Assembly: GCF_004103735.1 (NCBI RefSeq)
Contig: NZ_CP035281.1
Span: 2,046,001-2,110,000 of the forward strand
From: Aminipila luticellarii
GTDB lineage: Bacteria > Bacillota > Clostridia > Peptostreptococcales > Anaerovoracaceae
Direction of reading: 5' to 3'
Length of the DNA: 64,000 nucleotides
In this document: positions 9,890-19,255 of the stretch, one piece after another
How positions within the stretch are numbered: position 1 is the first letter of the stretch
Layout of the letters: each line of letters starts with the position of its first letter
Made by a program: the position numbers and the translations under genes
Notes under the pieces: model-generated
Told to the model about the DNA's origin: nothing
The model's database searches: none
What the model saw: only the letters and a program-made list of their open reading frames with translations

Positions 9890-10719
9890 GATTCTAAAAC
9901 TTCATACGACAATCCATCAAGCTCTTCAATGGTTACAGACCCATCTTCCCCTACGTTTATGCTGTTATGGACTTTTGCCGAGGAATATTGCCCGGATTTA
10001 CTGTTATGAGCAACCCATACGACGTTAAGCACCTGCATAGATCCGCTTGGACGGGCCGACGATTCATCCCCTTCAAACAAGGAGACAAGTACATTTTTAA
10101 TGGCATCTGCATCTCCATCGGAGAAACCAGTTTTTTCCGCAAGCTGAGGGCTGATGCTGCCGTAGGTCACATAAACAGCCTTGGAAACGCGATGCTTCAT
10201 TCCCATAGTATCGGAAGATTTCTTGCCATCAGATGTTGGATCACCATTTACAGATTTAGTGATTTGAATGGATTCAATAACAATAGGTTCTTTGCTGAAC
10301 GCAGATTGTATGGTAACCGGACCCCGTATGCCCATTGAAACCTCTGCGGTGGTACTGCCTTTCTTGAATGCAAAGACTTGACCGAAGGAGCGAACATCCA
10401 TCCATTTTTCGCAGGCTTTTGCAGCGACGGTGTCTTTAACCTTCTGTTCATCTTTACTTAACGTTGAAAGAAAATCGTTGAATCTCTCGGAAAGTGATTT
10501 TTTCCCATCCCTATTGTTTTCATCCATCTGAACAAAAATATCGCTGCCAAGCTCCTGTAATCGATTGCGGATTTTGCGCTTCAAGCACACATCTGAAACC
10601 TCACCCAATCCGTCACTGGTTGTACGGGGCCGGTTGCCACCCAAGGGATCTCCGTTGGGGTTTGCATTCTTCACCGTAAAGATCAGTGCGAAATCAATTT
10701 TATTCTGTAATGTAGCCAT
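9886..10719 (-). CDS. cas7: Type I-C Cascade backbone protein Cas7 (Csd2)
   Basis: A 277-residue Csd2/Csh2-family protein that polymerises along the crRNA spacer. The N-terminal strand (KIDFALIFTVKNANPNGDPL) with ANPNGDP and GGNRPRTT is characteristic, as is the central MDVRSFGQVFA. The reading frame extends upstream to 10860, but the ATG at 10719 follows GGAGGGAACAGACA and encodes the family start; it overlaps the end of cas8c by 20 bases. Confidence 0.97.
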   Translation of the reverse strand: MATLQNKIDFALIFTVKNANPNGDPLGGNRPRTTSDGLGEVSDVCLKRKIRNRLQELGSDIFVQMDENNRDGKKSLSERFNDFLSTLSKDEQKVKDTVAAKACEKWMDVRSFGQVFAFKKGSTTAEVSMGIRGPVTIQSAFSKEPIVIESIQITKSVNGDPTSDGKKSSDTMGMKHRVSKAVYVTYGSISPQLAEKTGFSDGDADAIKNVLVSLFEGDESSARPSGSMQVLNVVWVAHNSKSGQYSSAKVHNSINVGEDGSVTIEELDGLSYEVLES

Positions 10720-12652
10720 TGTCTGTTCCCTCCGTTTTTTCATTATTATTATTTTTAAGGAATGCCCTGTTCTGTGCCGCATAGCCCAGAAGGTATAGCG
10801 GAGAAAGTGGAGAATTATCTTCGTAATCACCCTCTTCAAATAAAACCAGAATGTTGTCAATCAAAGACTGATAATAACCTGCCCCATTCAGCTGGTTCCT
10901 GTAAGGAATCAGTTGATCATACAGTATCCCCCAGGTGGAATGCGGTTTTACCCGAAAGGCACTCATGAGTTTTGTTGCATTTGTCGGTCTTGTATTCTGC
11001 TTATCGGCTTTGTAAAGGGCTGCGCTTTCAAGCTTGTCCGCAACCGACAGCAATCTGCCGAACAGATAGTCTCTGTTCGTTCTGTCCGTGTCTAGTTCCA
11101 ATGGTATCTCCTCCTTTTGTTGTTTGTAAAATTTTCGTGTTAATGCACACGTTATGCTTAGGGCTCGTTTCCAATCATTTTCACTAAATTTGCCGTTTAA
11201 ATCCATAAAGCCCATGGGATTTGAAGCTCGATTTGCCGCCATTTCAACCATATTCTTGGGAAACGCAAAATTTCCAAACATGCACTCCAAAAGCTGCTTG
11301 CGCGTATTCTTTTTTAGTATTTCATAGGATTTATCCCCATGGGACTTCCCATAAACTGCAAACACTATGTCATCAAAAGATGGCGCTCCGATGTAATGGA
11401 TCGGCGTATTTTTGTCTTTACCATGTTCATCTCTTTCCTTTTTCCATGCAGTTAAGAAATAAGAGGTATCGCTATGCCAGTTGACGATGTTTTCAAGATA
11501 TGTATTCTTGGGAAGCTCCTGATAAAACACTAATCCCATCCTACCGGTGGTCGCCGCATCGAAGACGGCAATACAAATTTTACAAAAATGCTGTTTTATA
11601 TCCTTTGCATTTCCGAATCCTTGCAGAAGATTTTTCAATTTATCGGCATAATCCGCGTAAATTCCTCCTTTTGTTCCCGATAGAATGTCCGCTTTTGTTT
11701 TAACCTCTTCCATATTCTCGAAAAAGTCCAAGGAATTATCTTGTACCTTTGCTTTTACCTCTGTGTCACGATCCACACCCCAGGTTACAATAACCTGAGA
11801 ATCAGCCGCATAACCATAATTGGCAATGAGCCAACGCAGCATCTGATGCATTTTTTGAGATTGGATGTAATCAACGATTACCGCATCGTTTTGTTTTGCA
11901 AACCGCCCTCGGAACGTAAAGCCGCTTGTATCATTGCATGAAAGTAATTTCGCATTTCCTGTAAGGGAATTAATATTCTTCGGATGCTGTGCTGCAACTT
12001 GATGAACCACCTCTCCGCTTAAATAATCAAAGGCTTCCTCGTTGAAAGTTGAATTGCTACTCATATTGTCGATCCAGGCATTGCGCAACTCGGTGCTTTC
12101 CCAAACCTTTACCATATTGTCCGTCATCTGTACAATAAAGCGTACCCCCAGCTTCCGTATTTTTTCCTTATCGAGCTGGCTTTCCCCATGCTCGTCCGTT
12201 TTTGTTTGATACTCACTCTCTTTAAAAATACGGCTATTCAGTAAATCATCCATCATGGTTTTGCCTGATACATAAGTATAGATTGCATTAAGCTCAGGAA
12301 TATTCCCTTTCCATGAATTCAGCTGGGAGAGATAAGCTGCTATTTTACCCTCATTTATGTCGCCCACATAATCCAGTTGATCGCAAAGGGAATGTGCAGC
12401 TATTCCGGAAGAACGCCCTGCTGAGATTTCCGTGCACGGTGCAATAATCGTCGTTTCTTTATTGTCGCGGCTTGCACGAACAAATACTCCATCTTCGTCA
12501 ATTGTCACACAAATTTGAGACTTAAATGTCATATGCCCAATGGGCAGCAACGTTTTCTTTTCATTGGCATTGCCGTCAGCATCCACCTGGACGATGCCCA
12601 CTGCTTCTGAACATTTCTCATAGGTTTCAAGTAAATTCTGAAATAATCCCAC
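10700..12652 (-). CDS. cas8c: Type I-C Cascade large subunit Cas8c (Csd1)
   Basis: A 650-residue Csd1 protein, the PAM-reading large subunit of the I-C effector, which often also supplies the internal Cas11c small subunit from a start inside the gene. Family features include the N-terminal LLETYEKCSEAVG, the HMTFKSQICVTID region, GRFAKQNDAVIVDYIQSQKMHQMLRW, and the C-terminal tract around YLFGRLLSVADKLE. The stop of cas5 and the start of this gene share a base. Confidence 0.97.
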   Translation of the reverse strand: MGLFQNLLETYEKCSEAVGIVQVDADGNANEKKTLLPIGHMTFKSQICVTIDEDGVFVRASRDNKETTIIAPCTEISAGRSSGIAAHSLCDQLDYVGDINEGKIAAYLSQLNSWKGNIPELNAIYTYVSGKTMMDDLLNSRIFKESEYQTKTDEHGESQLDKEKIRKLGVRFIVQMTDNMVKVWESTELRNAWIDNMSSNSTFNEEAFDYLSGEVVHQVAAQHPKNINSLTGNAKLLSCNDTSGFTFRGRFAKQNDAVIVDYIQSQKMHQMLRWLIANYGYAADSQVIVTWGVDRDTEVKAKVQDNSLDFFENMEEVKTKADILSGTKGGIYADYADKLKNLLQGFGNAKDIKQHFCKICIAVFDAATTGRMGLVFYQELPKNTYLENIVNWHSDTSYFLTAWKKERDEHGKDKNTPIHYIGAPSFDDIVFAVYGKSHGDKSYEILKKNTRKQLLECMFGNFAFPKNMVEMAANRASNPMGFMDLNGKFSENDWKRALSITCALTRKFYKQQKEEIPLELDTDRTNRDYLFGRLLSVADKLESAALYKADKQNTRPTNATKLMSAFRVKPHSTWGILYDQLIPYRNQLNGAGYYQSLIDNILVLFEEGDYEDNSPLSPLYLLGYAAQNRAFLKNNNNEKTEGTDNGYITE

Positions 12653-13419
12653 TATTCATCACCGCCTTCAGTTTCCACAGGCAATAGATTCTGTCCTATG
12701 ACAAATTCTTTCATCTGCTGGTTTTCAAACACCGTTCTCCGTTTAAGAGAAGAATCGCTAGGCGCCGGAAAAAGAATAATCCCATCTTTCATTGTGCAAT
12801 TATAAAAACGCACATCGAAATTCCGTAACGGTATTCCTTCCTCATTTTTTGTTGGATTTTCATCAGGATAATCAATTCCGTGGAACATAAAACCGAAATT
12901 CAGCTCTCCATAATCATCGTAAAATCCACTTCCACGCCCAAACTCACAGTGTTCAACATAGCCTTGGCATTCCCGTGTGCCCAAAAATATATCCCGCCGA
13001 CCGCCCTTTCCAATACTGCGCTTTGCGATGTTGTGATGCTTATTTTCATTGCGGTCGTTTTGTAATCCGGGTCGATTTTCATTCCATTCAAAATGAGCCA
13101 GCACCTGATATCGGGCCTCCTTGAGATAAGTATAATAGGACAAATCATTTCCACCATTCATTTTAATGGGTCGAATGCCTTTTCCCTCCGTTTGAATTTT
13201 ATTCATGACCCGAACGGCATCAATCACCCAGATAAACGTGGGCTTCCAATAAACGGACTCTAGTATACCCTTCAACGCCTGATACGTGGGTACCTGATAG
13301 GAAAACTTTTCACCCCCAACTCGGGTGATGGGATCTGAAAACAATGCATACTTTCCATAGACTTCAAACTCTACCGAGTTTCGCTTTTTTATCATTGCTT
13401 CCAACATTTCATCTTTCAT
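12652..13419 (-). CDS. cas5: Type I-C Cas5 (Csd5/Cas5d), pre-crRNA processing endoribonuclease
   Basis: 255 residues. In type I-C, which lacks Cas6, Cas5 cuts the pre-crRNA and caps the 5' handle. The N-terminal RAMP fold ([33 protein letters not shown]) and the [10 protein letters not shown] segment match Cas5d. The frame is open to 13449, but the ATG at 13419 has AGGAGG 5 bases upstream and lies 13 bases after the cas3 stop, so that start is preferred. Confidence 0.96.
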   Translation of the reverse strand: MKDEMLEAMIKKRNSVEFEVYGKYALFSDPITRVGGEKFSYQVPTYQALKGILESVYWKPTFIWVIDAVRVMNKIQTEGKGIRPIKMNGGNDLSYYTYLKEARYQVLAHFEWNENRPGLQNDRNENKHHNIAKRSIGKGGRRDIFLGTRECQGYVEHCEFGRGSGFYDDYGELNFGFMFHGIDYPDENPTKNEEGIPLRNFDVRFYNCTMKDGIILFPAPSDSSLKRRTVFENQQMKEFVIGQNLLPVETEGGDE

Positions 13420-13432
13420 TTTTTCCTCCTCT

Positions 13433-15775
13433 CTATATGATAAGATCATCTTGAATGATCTCTAAAACAACGCCTGTTTCTTCGGAATAGTAACTTCCGC
13501 TAAGAAGTAAGATGGCCGTTTCCTCATCAAGGATATCTAAAGCACCTTGTTCGGATAACTTCTTCCACTCCCATTCATATAAAGAAACACTGTATTTTTG
13601 AAGCTTTTTCATGATATGAGCCTTTTGTTTTGTAAGGATTCCAGTAGGCTGCTTGCGGAAATCTTCGATGAGACTTTCAGATTCACCAAATATTACAATA
13701 GCCGATTTTGTATTCTTGTCTATCACGCTAAAGTTTTCCCCCGCAGAGTGGAAGGCCTGAGGAATACAATGGGAAAAAAGGGTGCCGGTTCTATTTTTAT
13801 AATTTCGCTTTCCATAGCCATTTCCGGAAAGCATTTCATAAATCCATTCACCTTCTGCCGTGGGATAGTCCATTTGATCATCTTTCCCAGAAAAGTAGCG
13901 CTGATAAAAGGTCGCCATGACCCGCTCATCCAACAAATCTAATTCATCATTTTTGCCGTGAATAATCTGCTCCGTTATTTCTTTTCCAGATTTTATGTCC
14001 ATGAGTCTATCCAAGTTTTCATCTTTCAATGGGAAAGTATATACGATCTTCGGCACAGCGCTTTCCCCATTTCTATTGCACCTTCCTGCCGCTTGGGCTA
14101 TGGAATCCAGACCGGACATTGCCCGCACAACACAAGCAAAGGAAATGTCAACGCCAGCTTCAATCAGCTGGGTAGAAACACAGATGACTTTTTCATTCTC
14201 TTTTAAATAGGTTTTCATTTCATGGATGATCTGCACTCTATGGTTTGGGCACATAGAGGTACTGAGGTGCAAGATTTTAAAAGATGCTGTTTTACTTTTT
14301 AGTCGATTGTATATTTCCAGCGCAGATTTCCTTGTGTTCACGATAATCAGACAATTGCCGTTTACATTGGCCTTTTCAAGAATAAAGTCCGAAGCAGTCT
14401 CACAATCTTTCTCACTTTCCGCCGAAACGGTTACCCTCTTCATGCCTTTAAATTCCTCCGTACAGTCAATAAGCTTAGCCTCCTCGTGAAGCAGTAAATT
14501 GGTGCGTTGAGTGGATTCCAAAGTCGGCTGGGTGGCTGAGCAAAGGATAATAGTGGCGTTCAATATTTTAGATAAAAAGGTGACGACTTCATTAAAACAA
14601 TGGATTGCCTTTATAGGCATGGACTGAATTTCATCAAAGATAATAACCGAATCTGCCATAGAAGCAAACTTGCGAAGCTTACCACTTTTTGCTGACATGA
14701 CGGACTCCAAAAACTGCACCATAGTCGTGAGAATAACCGGGCTGCTCCACCTAGCGGCACTTAGCTTTCTTATTTCTGAAGCCTTGTCATCCTCCGGCTC
14801 CACAATATTGGAATGATGTTCAAAGATCACGTTATTATCATCTGGTAAATTCAAAATATCCTGCAGCGTGTTCCCCGTCTGCTCAATAATAGAAAGGTAG
14901 GGTATGACATATATGATTCGTTTTTTATTATATTGTCTGCTATGGTGGAGAGCGAAACGAAAAGAGGACAGAGTCTTTCCTCCGCCTGTTGGTACAGATA
15001 GCTGATAGATGCCGGTTTCCTTATCTGCCGCAGCTTTGCATTTATCGGATACAGCCCCTCGTATGATAGATATGTTTGAATCGATTGGAAACTCGGAGAG
15101 TTCATTTTCAAATATAAGGATAAGGGGCTCCCAGTCAAAGGGCTGATTGGAATAGGTTTCATTTATATCGAACAAATACGCATCCAGTCTGTCTGCATCT
15201 ACAAGGCAAGAAAACAAATACTTCACAAACAGTCCCAGTGCGAAGTTTGCGCTACTTTTATTTTTATAGACTTCTTTAATTTGAGCCAACAAGCCATTGA
15301 CCTCCGGCTTCGCATGTTCAAACAACCTTTGTAGTTCAGCTTTTTCACTTTCGCTGATCTTCCCTTTTATCTCGTCTAAAAAATACTTGGGATCACTGTC
15401 CTTTAAAAACTTATCAAAATAATTGGTGGTGCCATCAGGCGCAACTCCGTCAGCAAGGTGGTTGTGGTGTGCTGTTACACAAAACCCAATTATTTCTTTT
15501 ATCAAGATTTCAGATGCACAATCCGTTGGAAGCCATTCATTGGATAAAAAGGCTCCTTGCCAAGCATGAATCACGCTGCCGGGTTCGCCTCCTTTATTTA
15601 TGTATTCTTGAAATTCTGCTGATACCTTTCCCAAGTCATGAAGATAGGCTAAAAGTTTAGAGGTATTTGGAAAATGGGACATATCGTTTGAAATTTCAGC
15701 TACATTCGTTGAATGCTCCCATAAACTTTGTACTTTACCCTCTGAACTCTTTCTGGCAATTGATGTTTCATACAT
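13433..15775 (-). CDS. cas3: CRISPR-associated nuclease-helicase Cas3 (type I-C)
   Basis: 780 residues; degrades target DNA after recruitment by Cascade. The N-terminal HD nuclease has His21 (EHS), His46-Asp47 (YLHDLGK) and a TAHHNH motif. The superfamily 2 helicase follows, with Walker A VPTGGGKT near residue 265, motif II FDEIQS (DEIQ rather than DEAH), LCSATQPT, and motif [16 protein letters not shown] at 15784 is possible, but the ATG at 15775 with GAGGTG just upstream is better placed. First gene of the cas operon. Confidence 0.97.
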   Translation of the reverse strand: MYETSIARKSSEGKVQSLWEHSTNVAEISNDMSHFPNTSKLLAYLHDLGKVSAEFQEYINKGGEPGSVIHAWQGAFLSNEWLPTDCASEILIKEIIGFCVTAHHNHLADGVAPDGTTNYFDKFLKDSDPKYFLDEIKGKISESEKAELQRLFEHAKPEVNGLLAQIKEVYKNKSSANFALGLFVKYLFSCLVDADRLDAYLFDINETYSNQPFDWEPLILIFENELSEFPIDSNISIIRGAVSDKCKAAADKETGIYQLSVPTGGGKTLSSFRFALHHSRQYNKKRIIYVIPYLSIIEQTGNTLQDILNLPDDNNVIFEHHSNIVEPEDDKASEIRKLSAARWSSPVILTTMVQFLESVMSAKSGKLRKFASMADSVIIFDEIQSMPIKAIHCFNEVVTFLSKILNATIILCSATQPTLESTQRTNLLLHEEAKLIDCTEEFKGMKRVTVSAESEKDCETASDFILEKANVNGNCLIIVNTRKSALEIYNRLKSKTASFKILHLSTSMCPNHRVQIIHEMKTYLKENEKVICVSTQLIEAGVDISFACVVRAMSGLDSIAQAAGRCNRNGESAVPKIVYTFPLKDENLDRLMDIKSGKEITEQIIHGKNDELDLLDERVMATFYQRYFSGKDDQMDYPTAEGEWIYEMLSGNGYGKRNYKNRTGTLFSHCIPQAFHSAGENFSVIDKNTKSAIVIFGESESLIEDFRKQPTGILTKQKAHIMKKLQKYSVSLYEWEWKKLSEQGALDILDEETAILLLSGSYYSEETGVVLEIIQDDLII

Positions 15776-15836
15776 GTTCAACACCTCATATGAAAGTTTA
15801 ATATTTCTAATTAAACAAATATATCCTATTTAGAAT

Positions 15837-15892
15837 AAAATATCACATAAAAAGATAAATTACAACTAATCCAAACCTGTTATTTATGTCAA
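15837..15892 (-). promoter_or_regulatory. Possible promoter region of the cas operon
   Basis: A TTGACA (15887-15892) reads on the minus strand but lacks a good -10 at 17 bases. A second pairing, TTGTAA (15860-15865) with TATTTT (15837-15842), has 17-base spacing. Neither is strong; the position upstream of cas3 is the main argument. Confidence 0.3.
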
Positions 15893-15958
15893 AATACGAC
15901 AAAGACTAAATAGTTTTGCAAGAATCAGCCTTATTACCTCCTCGATGTTTTTCTTTTC

Positions 15959-15983
15959 TTTCGAGTTCGACCCTCCTCACCCT
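15959..15983 (+). other. Inverted, decayed copy of an ssrA 3' end
   Basis: GAGTTCGACCCTCCTCACCC (15963-15982) matches the tmRNA 3'-end sequence GAGTTCGACTCTCCTCATCT at 17 of 20 positions, in the orientation opposite to the att core at 16035-16060. The T-arm pairing is broken (only GAG/CTC remains) and no tRNA can be folded upstream. It may be a scar of an earlier integration or inversion. Confidence 0.45.
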
Positions 15984-15990
15984 TTCTGAT

Positions 15991-16033
15991 CAAAGACATA
16001 AAAAAATGAGACACAAGGCCTCATTTTTTATGT
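15991..16033 (-). terminator. Original ssrA terminator, now separated from ssrA by the prophage
   Basis: A long hairpin, AGACATAAAAAATGAGGC on one arm and its near complement on the other with a short loop, sits directly beyond the att core on the side where tmRNA transcription would exit in an uninterrupted chromosome. The stem ends in U-rich sequence on both strands. Its natural partner gene, ssrA, is now at the other end of the prophage. Confidence 0.75.
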
Positions 16034-16034
16034 C

Positions 16035-16060
16035 TGGTGGAGATGAGGAGAGTCGAACTC
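16035..16060. other. Prophage attachment site, distal copy (26-bp core)
   Basis: The bases TGGTGGAGATGAGGAGAGTC plus GAACTC repeat exactly at 52192-52217, where they form the 3' end of ssrA including the encoded CCA. Flanking bases differ on both sides, so the 26-bp core is the crossover region. Confidence 0.95.
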
Positions 16061-16090
16061 AAATTTTTGATAATGATATAATATGTTATT

Positions 16091-16129
16091 AAAGGCTCAA
16101 ACGTGTTAATTTGAACATGTTGAGCCTTT
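16091..16129. terminator. Bidirectional terminator at the prophage edge
   Basis: The arms AAAGGCTCAA (16091-16100) and TTGAGCCTTT (16120-16129) pair perfectly, with extra pairing inside the loop (ACGTGT with ACATGT). TTTTTATT follows on the plus strand. It lies beyond the last lysis gene and would separate phage late transcription from the cas region. Confidence 0.7.
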
Positions 16130-16174
16130 TTATTAATGCTTAAAAATGTTTATGAATGTTAGCCGATTTTATAG

Positions 16175-16198
16175 TTTTACGACAACTTTTACGACAAA
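16175..16198 (+). repeat. Putative integrase arm-site repeat, left end
   Basis: Two tandem TTTTACGACAA units, about 115 bases inside the attachment core. The same tandem unit occurs at 52126-52147 near the other end, in the same orientation. Paired short repeats near both attachment sites are typical of arm-type sites of tyrosine integrases. Confidence 0.6.
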
Positions 16199-16242
16199 AA
16201 AATTGTCCAATGGCACTTCTGGGCAGCCAAAATATGAGGTGT

Positions 16243-16491
16243 TTAATTCGGTTTTTTATAAGTAAGTGCTCTTGTACTGTCTCCAGTCCCGGACGTGGTT
16301 GGATCCACCAACACGCCAACGGCAACTAAAAGGTTAATAACTATACTTATGCCCTGTGCGACTTGATCCTGAGAGATCGGAGCAGTAATCCCTAAAATAC
16401 CCAGCACCTGATACACAAAAGCCACTACACAGGCAACCAAAGCCGCCAGAGTGGTTTTATTCTTTAATCTAAGTTTCCAGTTAATTTTCAT
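16243..16491 (-). CDS. Phage holin, phi-LC3-like family
   Basis: An 82-residue membrane protein that would permeabilise the membrane at lysis. It starts MKINWKLRLKNKTTLAAL, the usual opening of this holin family, followed by one hydrophobic helix (ALVACVVAFVYQVLGILGI) and a second (ISIVINLLVAVGVLVDPTT) ending in the DPTTSGTGDS motif common to these holins. The ATG at 16491 has AAGGAGG 7 bases upstream. Last gene of the late operon, after the endolysin and a coiled-coil membrane protein. Confidence 0.88.
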   Translation of the reverse strand: MKINWKLRLKNKTTLAALVACVVAFVYQVLGILGITAPISQDQVAQGISIVINLLVAVGVLVDPTTSGTGDSTRALTYKKPN

Positions 16492-16687
16492 GGTATTCCT
16501 CCTTAATTTCATCTATTCTGTGGTGGGCAGATTTTACAGACTGCTCCACTACTACCATTCTTTCCATGAGCCCGTTGTGCTTATCTTGCTTCTTCTCGAG
16601 ATTATTTAACTTCGTAATGACCATTCCTCCGAAGCTGCCAAGTGATACAGCGTATACGATCATCTGTATCCAAAATTCTGTTGTCAT
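16481..16687 (-). CDS. Small membrane protein with coiled coil, holin-associated
   Basis: 68 residues: an N-terminal hydrophobic helix (WIQMIVYAVSLGSFGGMVI) followed by a charged coiled coil (LNNLEKKQDKHNGLMERMVV and onward). Proteins of this shape (XhlA-like or BhlA-like) often accompany holins. It overlaps the start of the holin by 11 bases and follows the endolysin, so a role in lysis is likely though not proven. Confidence 0.75.
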   Translation of the reverse strand: MTTEFWIQMIVYAVSLGSFGGMVITKLNNLEKKQDKHNGLMERMVVVEQSVKSAHHRIDEIKEEYHEN

Positions 16688-16696
16688 TGATGCCTC

Positions 16697-17356
16697 CTAT
16701 TTCTTGCTATCTGCGTACCTTTTATTAATAATCATGCACCTGGCCATATCTTCTGTTATATCCAGATTCCCATTCTCATCACCCTTCAATGCGCCGGCAT
16801 TGACCAGTGCCCGAACTTCCTGCTGTAAACTTTTTGGTAATTCTTCTACCTTGTTATATCTTTTCATTTCCTCTTCCTCCTCTTCAACTTTTAACAGATC
16901 TTTTAAATATGGCAGCGGATCCAGCCATGAACTTTTACCATCGGGATCAGCCATGCTGTAACTTGTGCAGATTCCAAAATGCAGGTGTGGCCCTGTGCTG
17001 TTTCCGGTGCTGCCTACCGCGCCTATAACAGTTCCTGCTTTTACGCTCTGGCCTGCTGTTATTTTTCGGCTACTTAAATGCGCATGGAGAGTATAAAAGT
17101 TGCCATGGTCTATCACTATGTAATTTCCATAGCCTTTGCCGTTACCTTGCATCTTTGATACTATTACTATGCCGCCAGCTGTAGCTTTAACTGGCTTATT
17201 GTTAACAGCCTGTCCCGTGGTAAGCTTGTTCAGGTCCACCCCGTGGTGTATCTGCTGTTTTTTGGTTATTGGGTTTACCCTGGGCCCGTAAGCAGCGGTA
17301 CCTTTAACTGCGTCCAGGTTTAAGTTATCAACCGGCAGGCATTTTAAATTAATCAT
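16697..17356 (-). CDS. Endolysin, M23 peptidase type
   Basis: 219 residues. The LytM/M23 zinc peptidase domain occupies roughly residues 15-150, with HHGVD (first His and Asp), HAHLSS and GPHLHFG as metal and catalytic motifs. It would cut peptide bridges of the wall peptidoglycan. A run of glutamates follows, and then about 50 residues resembling a small binding module. The frame is open further upstream, but the ATG at 17356 with GAAGGGAT upstream gives MINLKCLP and is preferred. Confidence 0.92.
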   Translation of the reverse strand: MINLKCLPVDNLNLDAVKGTAAYGPRVNPITKKQQIHHGVDLNKLTTGQAVNNKPVKATAGGIVIVSKMQGNGKGYGNYIVIDHGNFYTLHAHLSSRKITAGQSVKAGTVIGAVGSTGNSTGPHLHFGICTSYSMADPDGKSSWLDPLPYLKDLLKVEEEEEEMKRYNKVEELPKSLQQEVRALVNAGALKGDENGNLDITEDMARCMIINKRYADSKK

Positions 17357-17409
17357 TTTATCCCTTCTTTCTGCAAATGAAAAAGGGGGCATTTCTGCCC
17401 CTGTGTGGT

Positions 17410-17640
17410 TTATTTTTCTTCCAGCCATGCTACATCATTATGCAATTCTGCTAAATTTAAATCGTCCGGAATTTTATAATGATCTTTATTGCCCTTTGTC
17501 ACCTCGATCAGCATGGCTCTGAATACTTCATTTGTTCCATAAGTTTCCCCGGTTTCAGGATTTCTGTTGTTCTTCTGCATAAATGTGTATACTCCGTTGT
17601 CCATATACTTCTTGTCAAATTGTGCTCTCTTAGTTTTCAT
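17410..17640 (-). CDS. Small phage protein of unknown function
   Basis: 76 residues, hydrophilic, no recognised domain. AGAAGGAGAGG precedes the ATG. It opens the lysis gene set and lies directly after a terminator at 17684-17705, so it may be first in a separately transcribed lysis unit. Confidence 0.75.
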   Translation of the reverse strand: MKTKRAQFDKKYMDNGVYTFMQKNNRNPETGETYGTNEVFRAMLIEVTKGNKDHYKIPDDLNLAELHNDVAWLEEK

Positions 17641-17683
17641 AATTGTCCTCTCCTTCTGCCGTTACCGGCTTTAAAAATGTATT

Positions 17684-17705
17684 AAAAAAACACGCATCGT
17701 GCGTG
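17684..17705 (-). terminator. Intrinsic terminator between tail and lysis genes
   Basis: CACGCA and TGCGTG arms with a 3-base loop, followed on the minus strand by seven T (17684-17690). It would partly stop tail-operon transcription before the lysis genes. Confidence 0.8.
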
Positions 17706-17757
17706 CTCCTATCAAAATTATTTAACTTATATTTTCTGCGCTTAATCAAATGTTAAG

Positions 17758-17886
17758 TTAAGAAACTTGTGGTGTTGCAAGAATAGCATCGGCTTGTTTT
17801 TGGTCAATCCATTTAGGTACGCACTTATTAACTCTTGTAGCATCAAAATTACCCAATATCCATTGGTTTAATATAAAATCGTACAT
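17758..17886 (-). CDS. XkdX-like small tail protein
   Basis: 42 residues beginning MYDFILNQWILGNFDATRVN and ending ILATPQVS. The layout (short aromatic start, then a conserved CVPKWIDQKQADAI segment) matches the small XkdX-like proteins found just after tail-fibre genes in Bacillota phages; its job there is unknown. It begins 1 base after the stop of the next upstream gene. Confidence 0.7.
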   Translation of the reverse strand: MYDFILNQWILGNFDATRVNKCVPKWIDQKQADAILATPQVS

Positions 17887-17887
17887 A

Positions 17888-18148
17888 TTACACCCCCATC
17901 AATATTGCTATAGCTTTTTCAGCACTTGCAAGTCTTTCTGCTTCTGTTGGCTCAGGTATAATATTTACAAGAGCATTTATTTCTTCTTCACTTAGCCCTT
18001 CAACCCATTTTGAACCATCCCATTTAGGCTTATAAAATCCATCAGAGCAAAGAGTTTCAATACACTTTGTTGGAATTTTCTCGCCGTCTTGAATAATAAC
18101 ATCTTCAACAAATAATCCGTTTTCGTCTATTTTAATTACCTTTTTCAT
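17888..18148 (-). CDS. Small protein following the tail fibre
   Basis: 86 residues. A beta-rich N-terminal part (KVIKIDENGLFVEDVII), a YKPKWDGSKWVEG motif and a helical C-terminus (PTEAERLASAEKAIAILMG). Proteins with the W-D-G-x-x-W-V-E-G pattern occur next to phage tail fibres and may help fibre assembly. AGGAGG precedes the ATG; it lies 8 bases after the fibre gene. Confidence 0.75.
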   Translation of the reverse strand: MKKVIKIDENGLFVEDVIIQDGEKIPTKCIETLCSDGFYKPKWDGSKWVEGLSEEEINALVNIIPEPTEAERLASAEKAIAILMGV

Positions 18149-18156
18149 ATTTCCTC

Positions 18157-19176
18157 CTATGCCCCTGCTCTAAACGTAATTCCATTGAGGTCTAAGAAAT
18201 TATTTGCACTTACTCCCCATAGCCCAATTTTCCCATCGGCATGAAAATTAAGTGCAGCAAGAAGATTTGATGAACCATTATAAAAAAATGTATAATGAGT
18301 TTCGTCACAAGATGGGCGATAGCCTACTGGTAAAGTAAATATAGTAGTATCATTAGCAAATGTTCCGCCTGTAATTCTACCTCTTAAACGAACTACCCCA
18401 AACGAATCTTTATAATATCCACAAGGCAAAGTCCCTTGATTAGTCCAGCCATTCTGTAGTGTTGGTGCAATCCAATCCTCTTGTTTGGTAGTTGCTATTT
18501 CTTGCCAAGCTGACCATGTTTTGTTTACTGCATCTGCTGTATACCTAACGTATGTTTTGTTGAATTGTATATCATGGTAAATTTGTGTTGCATACACCGT
18601 TCCGCTTGATAATATCTCTACAATTCCATAAGTCGAGCCACTAGGCCTATTTATGCAACTTGTACAAGTATATATTGCAGGTATGACAAAATTATTTAAA
18701 TCATGTGTTGAGGTTAAATCCCCCATGCTTTTAATTGCCTTGCTTAATGAAGCGTTAACCTCGGTTATTGCACCAACTAAATTACTCTTTTCAGTAGTAG
18801 TAAGATTGCTTAAGATTCCTATTTTATTGGAAGTTTCTTGGACTTCAGTTTTTGTTGCTTTATTTGCTTCTAAATCTTCGATATTCTCTTTAAATGCTCT
18901 ATAATCGTATTCTGTAAAATTTCTGGCGATTATAGTTCCTGTGCTCCACGCCGCAGGATTGCCCTGGAATCCTCTTTCTACCGTCAGAGTGTTTCCGTCT
19001 ATAGATAATACTTTTATAGTCTCCGCGTTGGTTCCCGTGCCTAAGGTCATCAAATTCGGGAGCTGATCCGGAACCCTTGTTGGATCTAAGACATAAATTA
19101 AAGTGTCAGAGTTGGATATACTATTTGTAATAGTTGTTTCCGGACTGTTTACCATGCCTTTATACATTTCCTGCAT
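18157..19176 (-). CDS. Phage tail fibre / receptor-binding protein
   Basis: 339 residues. The N-terminal 100 residues form a beta-rich attachment region (MVNSPETTITNSISNSDTLI, then VERGFQGNPAAWSTGT). A short coiled coil follows (DLEANKATKTEVQETSNKIG, NLVGAITEVNASLSKAIK), typical of trimeric fibres, and the C-terminal half carries pyocin-knob-like (YTADAVNKTWSAWQEI) and Gly/aromatic tip sequence. It should set host range. GGAAGGTGATGTT precedes the ATG. Confidence 0.85.
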   Translation of the reverse strand: MQEMYKGMVNSPETTITNSISNSDTLIYVLDPTRVPDQLPNLMTLGTGTNAETIKVLSIDGNTLTVERGFQGNPAAWSTGTIIARNFTEYDYRAFKENIEDLEANKATKTEVQETSNKIGILSNLTTTEKSNLVGAITEVNASLSKAIKSMGDLTSTHDLNNFVIPAIYTCTSCINRPSGSTYGIVEILSSGTVYATQIYHDIQFNKTYVRYTADAVNKTWSAWQEIATTKQEDWIAPTLQNGWTNQGTLPCGYYKDSFGVVRLRGRITGGTFANDTTIFTLPVGYRPSCDETHYTFFYNGSSNLLAALNFHADGKIGLWGVSANNFLDLNGITFRAGA

Positions 19177-19255
19177 AACATCACCTTCCTTTCCAAATTT
19201 TAGTTGTTTTTCCTCATTTCTATGATATTATTAAAATAAAAAGGAGAAAAATGTC

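Noticed and set aside
10720-10860. N-terminal extension of cas7
   Set aside because: The extra codons lie inside cas8c in another frame and lack a ribosome binding site; the ATG at 10719 has one and matches the family start.
15955-15990. A tRNA gene ending in GTTCGACCC
   Set aside because: No acceptor, D or anticodon arms can be formed upstream and the T-stem is only 3 bp; treated as a decayed ssrA-like sequence.
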